Source of the DNA: CAZIKF01 sp964539825
GTDB lineage: Bacteria > Muiribacteriota > UBA6191
DNA: 64,000 bases
Assembly: GCA_964539825.1 (NCBI GenBank)
Contig: CAZIKF010000015.1
Location: 48,963-112,962 of the forward strand
Direction of reading: 5' to 3'
Made by a program: the position numbers and the translations under genes. The notes under the pieces are model-generated. The model saw nothing but the letters and a program-made list of their open reading frames with translations, was not told the DNA's origin and ran no database searches. The stretch's first letter is position 1. Each line of letters opens with the position of its first letter. Of the stretch, positions 1 through 8,175 are shown piece by piece.

Positions 1-1
1 T

Positions 2-1228
2 CTGGTTGAGATCTACCAGAAAGCAAAGCAGGTGGGAAACAAAGCCACAGACCGGGTTATCGGGGGAAAGGCTGATGCTGAGTCGGGTCGTACCGGTTAT
101 GAAGTGCGTAGAGACTCGGTAGCTAATGCGCTGACCAAAAAAATTACCCAGATTAACCAGGATATTGCCAAACATGAGGCTTCGGGAGGATCGGCCAAAA
201 AGATAGCCAAACTTAAGTCCTTAAGAACCTCCCTCGAAGCCGAGTATGGTAAATCTCAGATCGGACCTCAAGGAATTCAATACAAAGCCGAGATTTCTGA
301 ACTCACCAAGCAGATTGAATACCTTAAAAAGATTGGAGGAAACTCTGAACATATCAAGAGCCTGGAGACTCTAAAAGGTAAGAAGGTTCAAGATCTTAAA
401 AAGTTCAAAGGAGATTCCAAAGCAGTATCCAGGAACTATATCCGGGACGGTTTGCACTTCGCGATGATCTCAGCTGCTACCCAGGGAATTCTTAATATCG
501 TAGATCAGGTTCGCAAAGGAGACGATGTCAAGATCGGCGATGCCTTTGATTTCATCACGACTCCGCAATTCGTTATGGGGACTTCAGGTGCTTTTGCCGG
601 AGGTCTACTCGTTCAGAAAGGCCTCACAACCGGTTTTGGAAAGATAGCCATGAGCGCTGTACAGAACATGCTTCCAGGATTTCTCAAGCCTCTGGCTATG
701 ACATTGCCGTACATGATGGGTGCCATGGTAGGAAGTGAACTTCTCACGGGAACCCTGGGCCAACGCAGCGTGGGCCAGATGGCCGTATCCGGGATTGGCT
801 CTTCAGTCGGTATGATGTTGGGCTCGGCCATTTTTCCACCCTTTGGCTCCATTGTAGGTGCCGTACTGGGCGGGATGGTTGCTGACCATCTCATGGGGGG
901 GGCATCTTCCGACGATGGTGTACAGACAGAAGTTCGCATGCTCTACGAGCCTCAATGGCTGGAGTTTTCTGAATTATCCTGGACCAATGAAGACTCGGCG
1001 GATATGGAAACAGCCCTTGCTTCGGGTGAGAATGATTTCGTTTCCTATGTCACCCCGGTTCTTGATGGGCTTCAATCCGTTGAAGAACTGGATGCCGCGA
1101 AAAACCAGGCCTATGAGAGTTATACCGAGGCGGTTGAGAAAGAAGGACCTGAGTCTCAGAAAGCCCAGAACGCCTATCAGCTCTATGAAGAAATAGAAAG
1201 GCGCATGCAAAAGTTCTCCAAGGAATGA
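2..1228 (+). CDS. 5'-truncated coiled-coil / glycine-zipper membrane protein, function unknown
   Basis: The reading frame is open to the window edge (codons from base 2 read LVEIYQKAKQ before the GTG at 32), so the gene very likely starts upstream and this is its C-terminal part. The visible protein begins with a Lys/Glu-rich coiled-coil-like stretch of about 130 residues. A hydrophobic Gly/Ala/Met-rich zone follows (roughly residues 150-290 counted from the GTG), with glycine-zipper spacing such as GSIVGAVLGGMVADHLMGG, which suggests membrane insertion or pore-like packing. An acidic helical tail ends the protein. I do not recognise the family. Its stop overlaps the ribosome-binding region of the next gene, so the two are probably co-transcribed. 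Confidence 0.7.
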   Translation: MVEIYQKAKQVGNKATDRVIGGKADAESGRTGYEVRRDSVANALTKKITQINQDIAKHEASGGSAKKIAKLKSLRTSLEAEYGKSQIGPQGIQYKAEISELTKQIEYLKKIGGNSEHIKSLETLKGKKVQDLKKFKGDSKAVSRNYIRDGLHFAMISAATQGILNIVDQVRKGDDVKIGDAFDFITTPQFVMGTSGAFAGGLLVQKGLTTGFGKIAMSAVQNMLPGFLKPLAMTLPYMMGAMVGSELLTGTLGQRSVGQMAVSGIGSSVGMMLGSAIFPPFGSIVGAVLGGMVADHLMGGASSDDGVQTEVRMLYEPQWLEFSELSWTNEDSADMETALASGENDFVSYVTPVLDGLQSVEELDAAKNQAYESYTEAVEKEGPESQKAQNAYQLYEEIERRMQKFSKE

Positions 1229-1231
1229 TTG

Positions 1232-1690
1232 ATGGAGGGAGACTGTAGCGAGCTGGAGCCTCTTGAATACTCAGAGTTAATCAAAAAGCTCCAATCCAAT
1301 GGGCTCAAACTTACCCCTACTCGCAAGGCTGTCCTGCGTTCTCTGACCGGGCACCACGAACTGCTCACCATAGATGAGCTGGTGGAACGCTGCAACCGGT
1401 ATGATTCCAGAATTTACCATTATGTAACGGTGTACCGATGTTTACAGAAACTAGAGGAAGCCGGACTGGTCCATTCCACAGGTTTTGGAGATGGTTTGAC
1501 TCGCTTTGAATTGGCCCACCAGACACACCATCACCACATTTTGTGTACAAAATGCCAGGCAATTAAGCCGCTAGACTCCTGCTCTATCACTCACCTGGAA
1601 AAGTCGATTAAAGAAATGGGCTACCAAAACATTTCCCATCGACTAGAATTTTTTGGAGTCTGTGCCCGCTGCCAAAAACCCGGTTCTTGA
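1232..1690 (+). CDS. Fur-family metalloregulator (Zur/Fur-like)
   Basis: This is a 152-residue Fur-superfamily repressor. The N-terminal winged helix carries the family signature (LKLTPTRKAVLRSL, then VTVYRCLQKLEEAGLV). The C-terminal dimerisation domain has the metal-binding cluster HQTHHHHILCTKCQ and a second Cys pair, CARC, which together match the structural zinc site of Fur/Zur proteins. The ATG at 1232 is preferred because AAGGAA lies 7 bases before it; a TTG at 1229 is also in frame. A MerC-type membrane protein follows, which hints at zinc or another transition metal as the signal. Sequence alone cannot separate Zur from Fur. Confidence 0.88.
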   Translation: MEGDCSELEPLEYSELIKKLQSNGLKLTPTRKAVLRSLTGHHELLTIDELVERCNRYDSRIYHYVTVYRCLQKLEEAGLVHSTGFGDGLTRFELAHQTHHHHILCTKCQAIKPLDSCSITHLEKSIKEMGYQNISHRLEFFGVCARCQKPGS

Positions 1691-1765
1691 ACCAAAACAG
1701 TGTGACGCAATCCCCTGGGGCTATTCTCCGGTCTCTTAGGAAGATCCACCTCCCCACCGCTCTAC

Positions 1766-1794
1766 TTGCAAGTTAGTTGCGTTTAGGCTAGAGT
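1766..1794 (+). promoter_or_regulatory. possible sigma-70 promoter upstream of the MerC-like gene
   Basis: TTGCAA (1766-1771), a 17-base spacer and TAGAGT (1789-1794), 17 bases before the ATG at 1812. Each box matches consensus at four of six positions. I could not identify a convincing Fur/Zur palindrome in this 121-base gap. Confidence 0.3.
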
Positions 1795-1811
1795 GGGAAA
1801 CGGGTGAAGGT

Positions 1812-2240
1812 ATGATGGATGCTGGTTTGGGACTTTTTTCTAGGATAAATCCTGCTCGAAAACGAATTGCTCATTTTTGCACCTGGGATCGTTTGGGTAT
1901 CCTGGCCTCTGGGTTCTGTGTTTTGCATTGTCTCTTTGTAGGTCTTTTTCTTCTGTTCTATCCCCTAACACTCCATAGATTTGAAGACCAGACTCATTCA
2001 CTGCTCTTTTTCTTAGTAGTACCCATCGCCGCATTTTCCCTGTTGCGAGGATTTTTAGATCATCGCAAATTTCCAATTCTGCTGGCCGGCATCTCAGGAA
2101 TCGGTCTTTTGTACCTCTCCCTCGTTTCCCACTCTACTTTGCTTTCAGAAGATGTTGAACACGGTGTGGCAACACTTGGCAGCCTGTGCTTGATCTGGGC
2201 TCATTACAAAAATCTCAAAGCATGTCCTCACCCTCACTAA
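1812..2240 (+). CDS. MerC-domain membrane protein
   Basis: This 142-residue protein has about four predicted membrane helices. It carries the MerC-family opening WDRLGILASGFCVLHCL, in which the Cys and the HC of the first helix are the likely metal ligands, and a His/Cys-rich C-terminus (KACPHPH). MerC was described as a mercuric-ion transporter, but chromosomal MerC-domain proteins beside a Fur/Zur regulator, as here, are more often thought to act in zinc or other metal handling. No merA, merP or merR is nearby, so mercury resistance is not supported. Two adjacent ATGs (1812 and 1815) are possible starts. Confidence 0.8.
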   Translation: MMDAGLGLFSRINPARKRIAHFCTWDRLGILASGFCVLHCLFVGLFLLFYPLTLHRFEDQTHSLLFFLVVPIAAFSLLRGFLDHRKFPILLAGISGIGLLYLSLVSHSTLLSEDVEHGVATLGSLCLIWAHYKNLKACPHPH

Positions 2241-2262
2241 GAGAAATCAAGACCGTAGCCGC

Positions 2263-4047
2263 ATGTGTGGGATAATCGGGTTTTTTGGGCGTCGCTGTGA
2301 TGAATTGGAATCCTTGTTTCTACCTTTGCTCAAGCATCGCGGACCTGACGAGTCCAACGTCCTTCATGGGGATGATTACAGCTTTGGTCATACGAGACTC
2401 TCCATTCTAGGAATTGAAGATGGGGCTCAACCCATCACGGATTCAAAGGGAAACGTCCTCGTTTATAACGGGGAAATCTATAATTGCCATGATCTTCAGA
2501 AAGAGCATCTCCAAACCTCCTTTAGAAGTGATGCAAAAATTCTCTTCGAGCTACTGAAAAAATTGGGCGAAAGGGCTCTGCCGCTGCTAAAAGGCATGTT
2601 TGCCTTTGCCTTTCTAAAAGCCAGTTCACGAAGCGTTATCCTTGCGCGGGACCCCTTTGGGATGAAACCTCTCTTTTTCTCCCATCAGGATGGAGTCCTC
2701 TTCTTTTCTTCCGAGCTCAAGGCTATGAAGCCCGGGGAGGTTGAGTGGGAGTCTTTCTACGAATACCTCTATTTTTCCAATCCCCTGCCTGGAAGGACTC
2801 TCTATAAGGGAATCGAAGAGATTAAACCCGCGGAATACCTGATTTTTAGCTCTGGAAAATTAAGGAGATCGCGATATTCCCGCCTCTGGCAACTATTAGA
2901 GCACGGGGAACCCAATGATCTGAACCTGGGAAAAGCCCTGGAGAGGTCACTAAGTTCGCATCTACTCTCTGATGTACCCGTGGGTTTGCTCTTGAGCGGC
3001 GGGATGGATTCATCTTCACTGGCCCTGGCCTCGAGCCGGTCTGGGACAACGCTGGACTCCTATTGCCTGGGTTACTCTCAATCCGACTTTGATGAGAGTG
3101 AGACAGCGAAAGGAATCGCTGATCATCTTCAGATGCCTTTTGAGCGTGTTTCCTTTCCCCAGACAGATCTTCACCAGGAGATGGAAGAGGTGCTTTTGAG
3201 TATGGATCAGCCCTTTGGAGATCCCTCCTACCTTCCTACCTACTTGCTGACCCGGTCCGTCGCAAAGAATAAAAAAGTTGTCCTCGGGGGGGATGGGGGA
3301 GACGAGATTTTCTATGGTTATCCAACCTTCCAGGCCGAAGCGATACTAATGCGTCTTCCGAAACTTGTACTCAGTGCCTTATACACCGCTTTTTCCATTC
3401 TTGGAAAAACCTCAAGCTCAAGAGTAGATTTCAGGGAGAAGATTCTGAGATTCTCCTGGGGACGGGGTTTAGATCCCCTTTCGCGGCATTCACGGTACAT
3501 GAGTTCCGCTCCACCGGGATTCTTTTCCCCAGAGTTCTTTGAGACATTGCCGGCAAAATTAGAGATCCTTCTCAAAGAAGACGGCTTGAATCCAGAACAG
3601 CCCTGGTCAGCGGTATTTTTCTATTATTTCCGGATTTATCTCGCCAACCAGGTTCTGGTAAAGACTGATCGTGCTTCCATGGCAAATTCTCTTGAGGTTC
3701 GCTGCCCGTTCTTGGACGTGGATTTTCTTAAATCCACTTTTCGCTACCCCGGATCTCACTTCCCACTCTTTGAGAGACCCAAACAAGCTCTTCGGGACTA
3801 TTTAAATTCTGGCTTTCCCACGCGTCTGCTTCGGTTTGAAAAGAAGGGGTTTGCCACCCCACTGGGTTCGGTGCTACCAACTCTCAAAGACATTTTAGAA
3901 GATCGACACGGCATTACTCTGCCCTCCTTGGACAGGTTAAGAATTCAAGCTCCCTATTTGCTCTACAATGTTCTCGTCTTTTTGTACTTCCACCCTGAAG
4001 ATCGCGCCATTGAACTTCTTCACAAGGAATCCGGTACCACGATTTGA
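2263..4047 (+). CDS. asnB: asparagine synthetase (glutamine-hydrolysing)
   Basis: This is a full-length 594-residue class-II glutamine amidotransferase/asparagine synthetase, which makes asparagine from aspartate, glutamine and ATP. The protein begins MCGIIGFFG, giving the N-terminal nucleophile Cys2 after Met removal. HRGPDES and YNGEIYN are the glutaminase-pocket motifs. The synthetase domain has the PP-loop LLSGGMDSSS near residue 245 and the GGDGGDEIFYGY motif. The start is fixed by the need for Cys2. It follows the MerC-like gene by 22 bases. Its stop codon directly abuts the stop of the convergent nadD with no intervening base, so no terminator separates them. A non-asparagine amidating role (as in some AsnB paralogues) cannot be excluded. 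Confidence 0.92.
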   Translation: MCGIIGFFGRRCDELESLFLPLLKHRGPDESNVLHGDDYSFGHTRLSILGIEDGAQPITDSKGNVLVYNGEIYNCHDLQKEHLQTSFRSDAKILFELLKKLGERALPLLKGMFAFAFLKASSRSVILARDPFGMKPLFFSHQDGVLFFSSELKAMKPGEVEWESFYEYLYFSNPLPGRTLYKGIEEIKPAEYLIFSSGKLRRSRYSRLWQLLEHGEPNDLNLGKALERSLSSHLLSDVPVGLLLSGGMDSSSLALASSRSGTTLDSYCLGYSQSDFDESETAKGIADHLQMPFERVSFPQTDLHQEMEEVLLSMDQPFGDPSYLPTYLLTRSVAKNKKVVLGGDGGDEIFYGYPTFQAEAILMRLPKLVLSALYTAFSILGKTSSSRVDFREKILRFSWGRGLDPLSRHSRYMSSAPPGFFSPEFFETLPAKLEILLKEDGLNPEQPWSAVFFYYFRIYLANQVLVKTDRASMANSLEVRCPFLDVDFLKSTFRYPGSHFPLFERPKQALRDYLNSGFPTRLLRFEKKGFATPLGSVLPTLKDILEDRHGITLPSLDRLRIQAPYLLYNVLVFLYFHPEDRAIELLHKESGTTI

Positions 4048-4686
4048 TCAACCCAGGGCCTGGGGATCAAGTCCGGGAGAAAGGTTCAGAGACGGCTCAC
4101 AATCATAGAGACCATGTTTTAGAATATAGGAACGGATAGACTCATGAATCAGGTCTTTAGAATCCGCTCCTGAGCGCAAGGCCTCAAAAACCTGGGTACT
4201 TGATATATCAACTTGCTGATGATCCTCTAAGATGTTCATTTGACTGGGAACAGCCCCCATCGAGTCCCGTGCTTTAAAGGGTCGCGGAACCACTAAAAAG
4301 GATACTTCTCTGAGAAGCTCTTCTCCTCGATGCCATCCTTCTATTTGGTTTACGAGATCCTCTCCGATTACGAACCAAAAACTCACTCCAGGATTTTCCA
4401 GCTCAAGTTCTTTGAGTAGATCATTGGTGTGAGAAATAATATTGGGGCGTTCAAACTGTCGCAGGTCCGTTCGAAGATAGGAGACTGGAAGTGCCGCTTC
4501 CTTCAATAGGAGGTTCAACATAGCTTCTCTGTGTAGTGGGGAACTTCTCCAAGACTTCTCAAGATTTCTTCCACTGGGAATCAAAAGTAACTCATCAAAG
4601 AGCCCTTTTTGAAAAATACTCCTGATAACGCAAAGATGACCTCGATGGGGTGGATCAAAGCTGCCTCCAAAGACTCCGATTTTCAA
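4048..4686 (-). CDS. nadD: nicotinate-nucleotide adenylyltransferase
   Basis: NadD converts nicotinate mononucleotide and ATP to deamido-NAD. The nucleotidyltransferase signature KIGVFGGSFDPPHRGH is at the extreme N-terminus and the C-terminal DISSTQV matches the ISSTxxR-type motif. I place the start at the TTG at 4686, which gives a normal NadD N-terminus (MKIGVFGG) and has GAGGG 7 bases upstream. The longer frame to 4752 would overlap pncA and adds non-homologous residues. It is the last gene of the NAD salvage operon, 10 bases after pncA. Length about 212 residues, typical for the family. Confidence 0.92.
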   Translation of the reverse strand: MKIGVFGGSFDPPHRGHLCVIRSIFQKGLFDELLLIPSGRNLEKSWRSSPLHREAMLNLLLKEAALPVSYLRTDLRQFERPNIISHTNDLLKELELENPGVSFWFVIGEDLVNQIEGWHRGEELLREVSFLVVPRPFKARDSMGAVPSQMNILEDHQQVDISSTQVFEALRSGADSKDLIHESIRSYILKHGLYDCEPSLNLSPGLDPQALG

Positions 4687-4696
4687 ACTTAAACCC

Positions 4697-5299
4697 TCAG
4701 GAAAGTACCCGTATACCGTGTGAACGCATCTCAGAAATAGCTTTATCCACATCGCCAGGCTTCAGATTAACCCCCCGACAGCCCCTGGTTAGCAAACTAG
4801 TTTGGAAACCGGATTCGAGAGCATCCATGGCGGTAAACTTTACGCAGTAATCAGTTGCCAGTCCTGCTACCGCCACCTCTTTGACTCCTTTAGCCTGGAG
4901 GTAATCCTTCAAGGCTGTAGACTTGAGCCGTCCATTGTCAAAAAATCCGCTATAACTATCCACCAGGGGGTCCATACCTTTACGAAAAATAGCTTCGACC
5001 CGTCTCATATCCAGACCGCTATGAAACTCAGCCCCCACGCTTCCCTGAACACAGTGTACGGGCCACAGAATCTGATCAAGTTCCCTGAGCTTAATGAATT
5101 CTCCCACCGCTTTGCCTTCATGGTTGGCGGCGAAACTTCCATGTTCCTCAGGATGCCAATCCTGGGTTGCCACCAGCAGATCAAAATCCAACTGGATCTC
5201 ATTGAGAAAGGGAACGATTTCATCGCCTCGCTCAACAGCAAGAGCGCCGCCGGGACAAAAGTCATTTTGAACATCAACTAGGATTAAAGCCCTGGTCAT
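4697..5299 (-). CDS. pncA: nicotinamidase
   Basis: This 200-residue isochorismatase-like hydrolase deamidates nicotinamide to nicotinate. The N-terminal ALILVDVQNDFCPGGALAV supplies the catalytic Asp. The metal-site region is TQDWHPEEHGSF (Asp and His ligands), and VAVAGLATDYCVKFTAMDA contains the nucleophilic Cys. AGGGAG lies 6 bases before the ATG. It is flanked by other genes of the same pathway, which supports nicotinamidase over a generic isochorismatase. Confidence 0.93.
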   Translation of the reverse strand: MTRALILVDVQNDFCPGGALAVERGDEIVPFLNEIQLDFDLLVATQDWHPEEHGSFAANHEGKAVGEFIKLRELDQILWPVHCVQGSVGAEFHSGLDMRRVEAIFRKGMDPLVDSYSGFFDNGRLKSTALKDYLQAKGVKEVAVAGLATDYCVKFTAMDALESGFQTSLLTRGCRGVNLKPGDVDKAISEMRSHGIRVLS

Positions 5300-5316
5300 A
5301 CCAACTCCCTGGGTAC

Positions 5317-6099
5317 TTAGAAATTCATACTATAATTCACAAACCAGCCATCTCGAATAAAGATGAAGTCTGAGGGGGTTTGTCCCGCCAGGGCTACTCT
5401 ATTCGCCGGAAATATTCGTGTTTTTTTTCGTTTAAATCCAAACCTGATTCTATTCCTGCTCAGCCCCAGTTCTCCCTCTAAATGAGTTGCCGGGCTACCG
5501 CCCAGGTCCTGCATCCACACCCCTTTGGGCTTGATAAACCATCCCCAGCCCGGTTTTGATAACTTTCCATACCACTCAGGCTGTAGTGTAAAGGCACTGA
5601 TTGAGCTGTCAACATTTTCAAGACTGGGATTAGCCCCCTGGTTGAGGGAATATTCCAGAAAATGCCATTCCATACCCAGTTTCCACAAGTTGGGTCTCAA
5701 GTCCACTCTAGATTTCCTGTGGTAGAAAGGAATCGCTAATCCCAGGTATTCCCAGCTCAACCCAAAAGGTGTAGTTGAACCTTTAGGAAGATTGAGGCTA
5801 TTGAATAGAACCGGGGTGGAAACATTGAGGTTAGAGGTATAAGAAAGTCCGCTTGATCCATATAGCTCAACGGGAAAGGGCAACTCTCCAAGAGAGTATT
5901 TCCACCTCCATTCTACACTCCCATCAGATTTTCCCTGGATCTTACCCTTACCCTGTAGAGAAACAGTCCCCCTGGTTTGACCAGCCCAATACAGAAGGGA
6001 ACCCTTCTGCGCATGCAACGAATTTCCAAGAACGCAAAAGCTGCCAAGAAAAACCCACAGGGCTCTGAGGGAAATGAATCGGTACTCTGAATCCATCAT
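5317..6099 (-). CDS. outer-membrane beta-barrel-like protein inside the NAD operon
   Basis: This 260-residue protein has an N-terminal signal sequence (ALWVFLGSFCVLG, probable cleavage after SLHA). The mature part is rich in aromatic and Gly residues with alternating polarity, and it ends in Phe (GWFVNYSMNF), as outer-membrane barrels do. I do not recognise a named family. The start overlaps the nadE stop (ATGA), so translation is probably coupled to NAD synthetase, and pncA follows after 17 bases. Position suggests, but does not prove, a porin-like channel for nicotinamide, nicotinate or a related pyridine. Confidence 0.75.
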   Translation of the reverse strand: MMDSEYRFISLRALWVFLGSFCVLGNSLHAQKGSLLYWAGQTRGTVSLQGKGKIQGKSDGSVEWRWKYSLGELPFPVELYGSSGLSYTSNLNVSTPVLFNSLNLPKGSTTPFGLSWEYLGLAIPFYHRKSRVDLRPNLWKLGMEWHFLEYSLNQGANPSLENVDSSISAFTLQPEWYGKLSKPGWGWFIKPKGVWMQDLGGSPATHLEGELGLSRNRIRFGFKRKKTRIFPANRVALAGQTPSDFIFIRDGWFVNYSMNF

Positions 6100-8147
6100 G
6101 CCTGTTTTTTTTCTTGCACCTCCATGTTGGCAGCAGTCTTGATTTCTAAATATTTTCTACCACTCTCATCGAGTTCGCCAAGTTCTACTTCAAAACCTCC
6201 AGAGAGAATGGGATACCTGCACCAGGTTTTAGGGTCCAGGTTCTCATCATCCAGATGAAAGGACGGCGCATAGCGCTCCCTCTTCCATTGATTTCGACTC
6301 CATAACTCGAAAAAGCATCGCACCCAGAGTCTTAGCTGATCATCATGATAGAGATCCCCGAAATGCGACCTGAGCCGTCCATGAATTTCCAGCGGTGACT
6401 GTCTATCCACGAGAAAAGCCTTCTCCAGGTAATCCAGAACCTCATAGGGCATCAAATCATCCTCATCCCTTTGGGTAAGCGCGGTGGGACGAAGTTCAGC
6501 GGTTGGCTCCAGCTCATTGACATTTCGAAGTACAGGAAATTTACCCAAATCCGATGGGCCGCTGGTTTCCAGCCAAAAAAGCCAGCGACGAAGGAAGGTC
6601 TTATCCACCCCGCCGATTGGTGCCAGCCCACCACAGGTATCACCGTCCATGGTGGCATATCCCACAGCTGCCTCACTTCGATTACTAGTACATAAAAGTA
6701 AGGCTCTTTTTACATTGGCAAGGAGCCAAATTCCTGGAGCCCTGACCCGTGCCTGAATATTCTGTAGGGCAAGGTCATCAGTTCTCCAATCCAATTGTCT
6801 ATCCAGCGCTCCTGATATGAGCTTCACATAACTCTTGTACAAATGATCTACATCCAGGGCTAGAAATGGGATTTTCAAGTCTCGGCAGAGTCGTTTAGCG
6901 GCTTTGAGAGTATTCTCCGAGGAGTTTTCTGTAGCCTGGTAGGCACACACCAACAGCTTACGGATCAATCCTGTGTAGCCTGGCAAAGTCTCGATTTCAG
7001 GAATATGACCCAGGGCCTGAGCAACCCCATCCTGACCCAATTCCTGAACCGCGCGCATAACAGTAAGGGCTACAAGACAGGCCACTGCCGAAGAATCCGC
7101 CCCCCCGCTTATAGAAATGACAAATCCCTGCGAACGAGTCTTTCTAAGATAGTCAAAAAGACCCATCGTTACACAGCGTGTGAATTCTTCTTCTTTTAAA
7201 TCCGAGGAATCCTCCCATAGGGGAGGAGCAGGGGGTTTTAGAGCTCGATTTTCCTCTTCAAGGCGAGGGCCGTCAGCTACGCAGACATTGAGTTCATCAT
7301 CCTTTTGAAGACAGGGTTCGAATCCGCTGATTCTTGTTCGCGCCAGTCGACAGCGGTCCAAGTCCACATCAGCAGCGATGAGATCAACTTCCTTTAAGCT
7401 CATTCTCTCTCCGCGGCCAACCAGTTCCCCACAATTGGCTATGAGGGCTCCACCGTCATATAAGATACGCCCCGCCTCACAACCCAAAAGGTTTGAAAAA
7501 ACATATACCACACCCAGGGAGCGAGATCCTTCCTGTACATATCTCATTCGCATTTGGTTTTTGAGGAAGGAAAAGTGGCTGGCACTAGGGCTGAGAATGA
7601 GATCAACACCTTTCTTGGCCATCTCGATTCCTGGTCGATCAGAAGCCCAGCCATCCTCACAAATCTCGCAGCCAAGCCGGATTTCCCCGATTTTAAAAAT
7701 GAGATCTCCAACGGGGTAGCTGCGGTTGTGCAAGCTAACCTCTCCACGGACTCCCTTGTGCCAGGATTTAAACCATCGGGGCTCATAATGAACTCCGTCG
7801 CCTGCTAGAAATCGCTTGGCAACGAATCCTAAAAGTTCTCCATTGGACACCATGGCTACCGTATTAAATACACAATCGCGGTAAAGTAGAGGCATTCCAA
7901 TGGTAGTGATCAGCTTCTTCGTATAGGGGAGAATCTCATTAAGAATCCTGACTGATCTTTCCATGGTTGAGAGCGCATGAAAAGAGTCTTCACAGCCATA
8001 ACCCGTAAGGCACAACTCGGGTAAGCACAGAACTTTGACGCCTTGTTTTTTGGCCAGATTTATGGCCTCCAGAATTCTCCTTTTATTCCCTTTCCAATCA
8101 AGTGGAGTTTGGTTCAGTACTGCCGAACCAACACGAATCGATTTCAT
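6096..8147 (-). CDS. nadE: glutamine-dependent NAD+ synthetase
   Basis: This 683-residue two-domain enzyme completes NAD synthesis from deamido-NAD. The N-terminal nitrilase-type glutaminase has the Glu-Lys-Cys triad visible in VLCLPELCLTGYG, VAKRF and GCEICEDGWA. The C-terminal synthetase has the PP-loop SISGGADSSAVACLV and the substrate region TSNRSEAAVGYATMDGD. I prefer the ATG at 8147 (MKSIRVGSAV, with GAGG just upstream) over a TTG at 8174 that adds nine residues. It lies directly downstream of pncB. The fused amidotransferase means ammonia comes from glutamine. Confidence 0.94.
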   Translation of the reverse strand: MKSIRVGSAVLNQTPLDWKGNKRRILEAINLAKKQGVKVLCLPELCLTGYGCEDSFHALSTMERSVRILNEILPYTKKLITTIGMPLLYRDCVFNTVAMVSNGELLGFVAKRFLAGDGVHYEPRWFKSWHKGVRGEVSLHNRSYPVGDLIFKIGEIRLGCEICEDGWASDRPGIEMAKKGVDLILSPSASHFSFLKNQMRMRYVQEGSRSLGVVYVFSNLLGCEAGRILYDGGALIANCGELVGRGERMSLKEVDLIAADVDLDRCRLARTRISGFEPCLQKDDELNVCVADGPRLEEENRALKPPAPPLWEDSSDLKEEEFTRCVTMGLFDYLRKTRSQGFVISISGGADSSAVACLVALTVMRAVQELGQDGVAQALGHIPEIETLPGYTGLIRKLLVCAYQATENSSENTLKAAKRLCRDLKIPFLALDVDHLYKSYVKLISGALDRQLDWRTDDLALQNIQARVRAPGIWLLANVKRALLLCTSNRSEAAVGYATMDGDTCGGLAPIGGVDKTFLRRWLFWLETSGPSDLGKFPVLRNVNELEPTAELRPTALTQRDEDDLMPYEVLDYLEKAFLVDRQSPLEIHGRLRSHFGDLYHDDQLRLWVRCFFELWSRNQWKRERYAPSFHLDDENLDPKTWCRYPILSGGFEVELGELDESGRKYLEIKTAANMEVQEKKQA

Positions 8148-8175
8148 GAACCTCACAACCCTTTCATGGCACAAT

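Noticed and set aside
1812..2240. Mercury-resistance determinant
   Set aside because: No merA, merP, merT or merR homologue in the neighbourhood; MerC alone is not evidence for mercury resistance.
4687..4752. Longer nadD frame starting at 4752
   Set aside because: It overlaps pncA and adds residues before the invariant N-terminal motif; the TTG at 4686 has a good ribosome-binding site.
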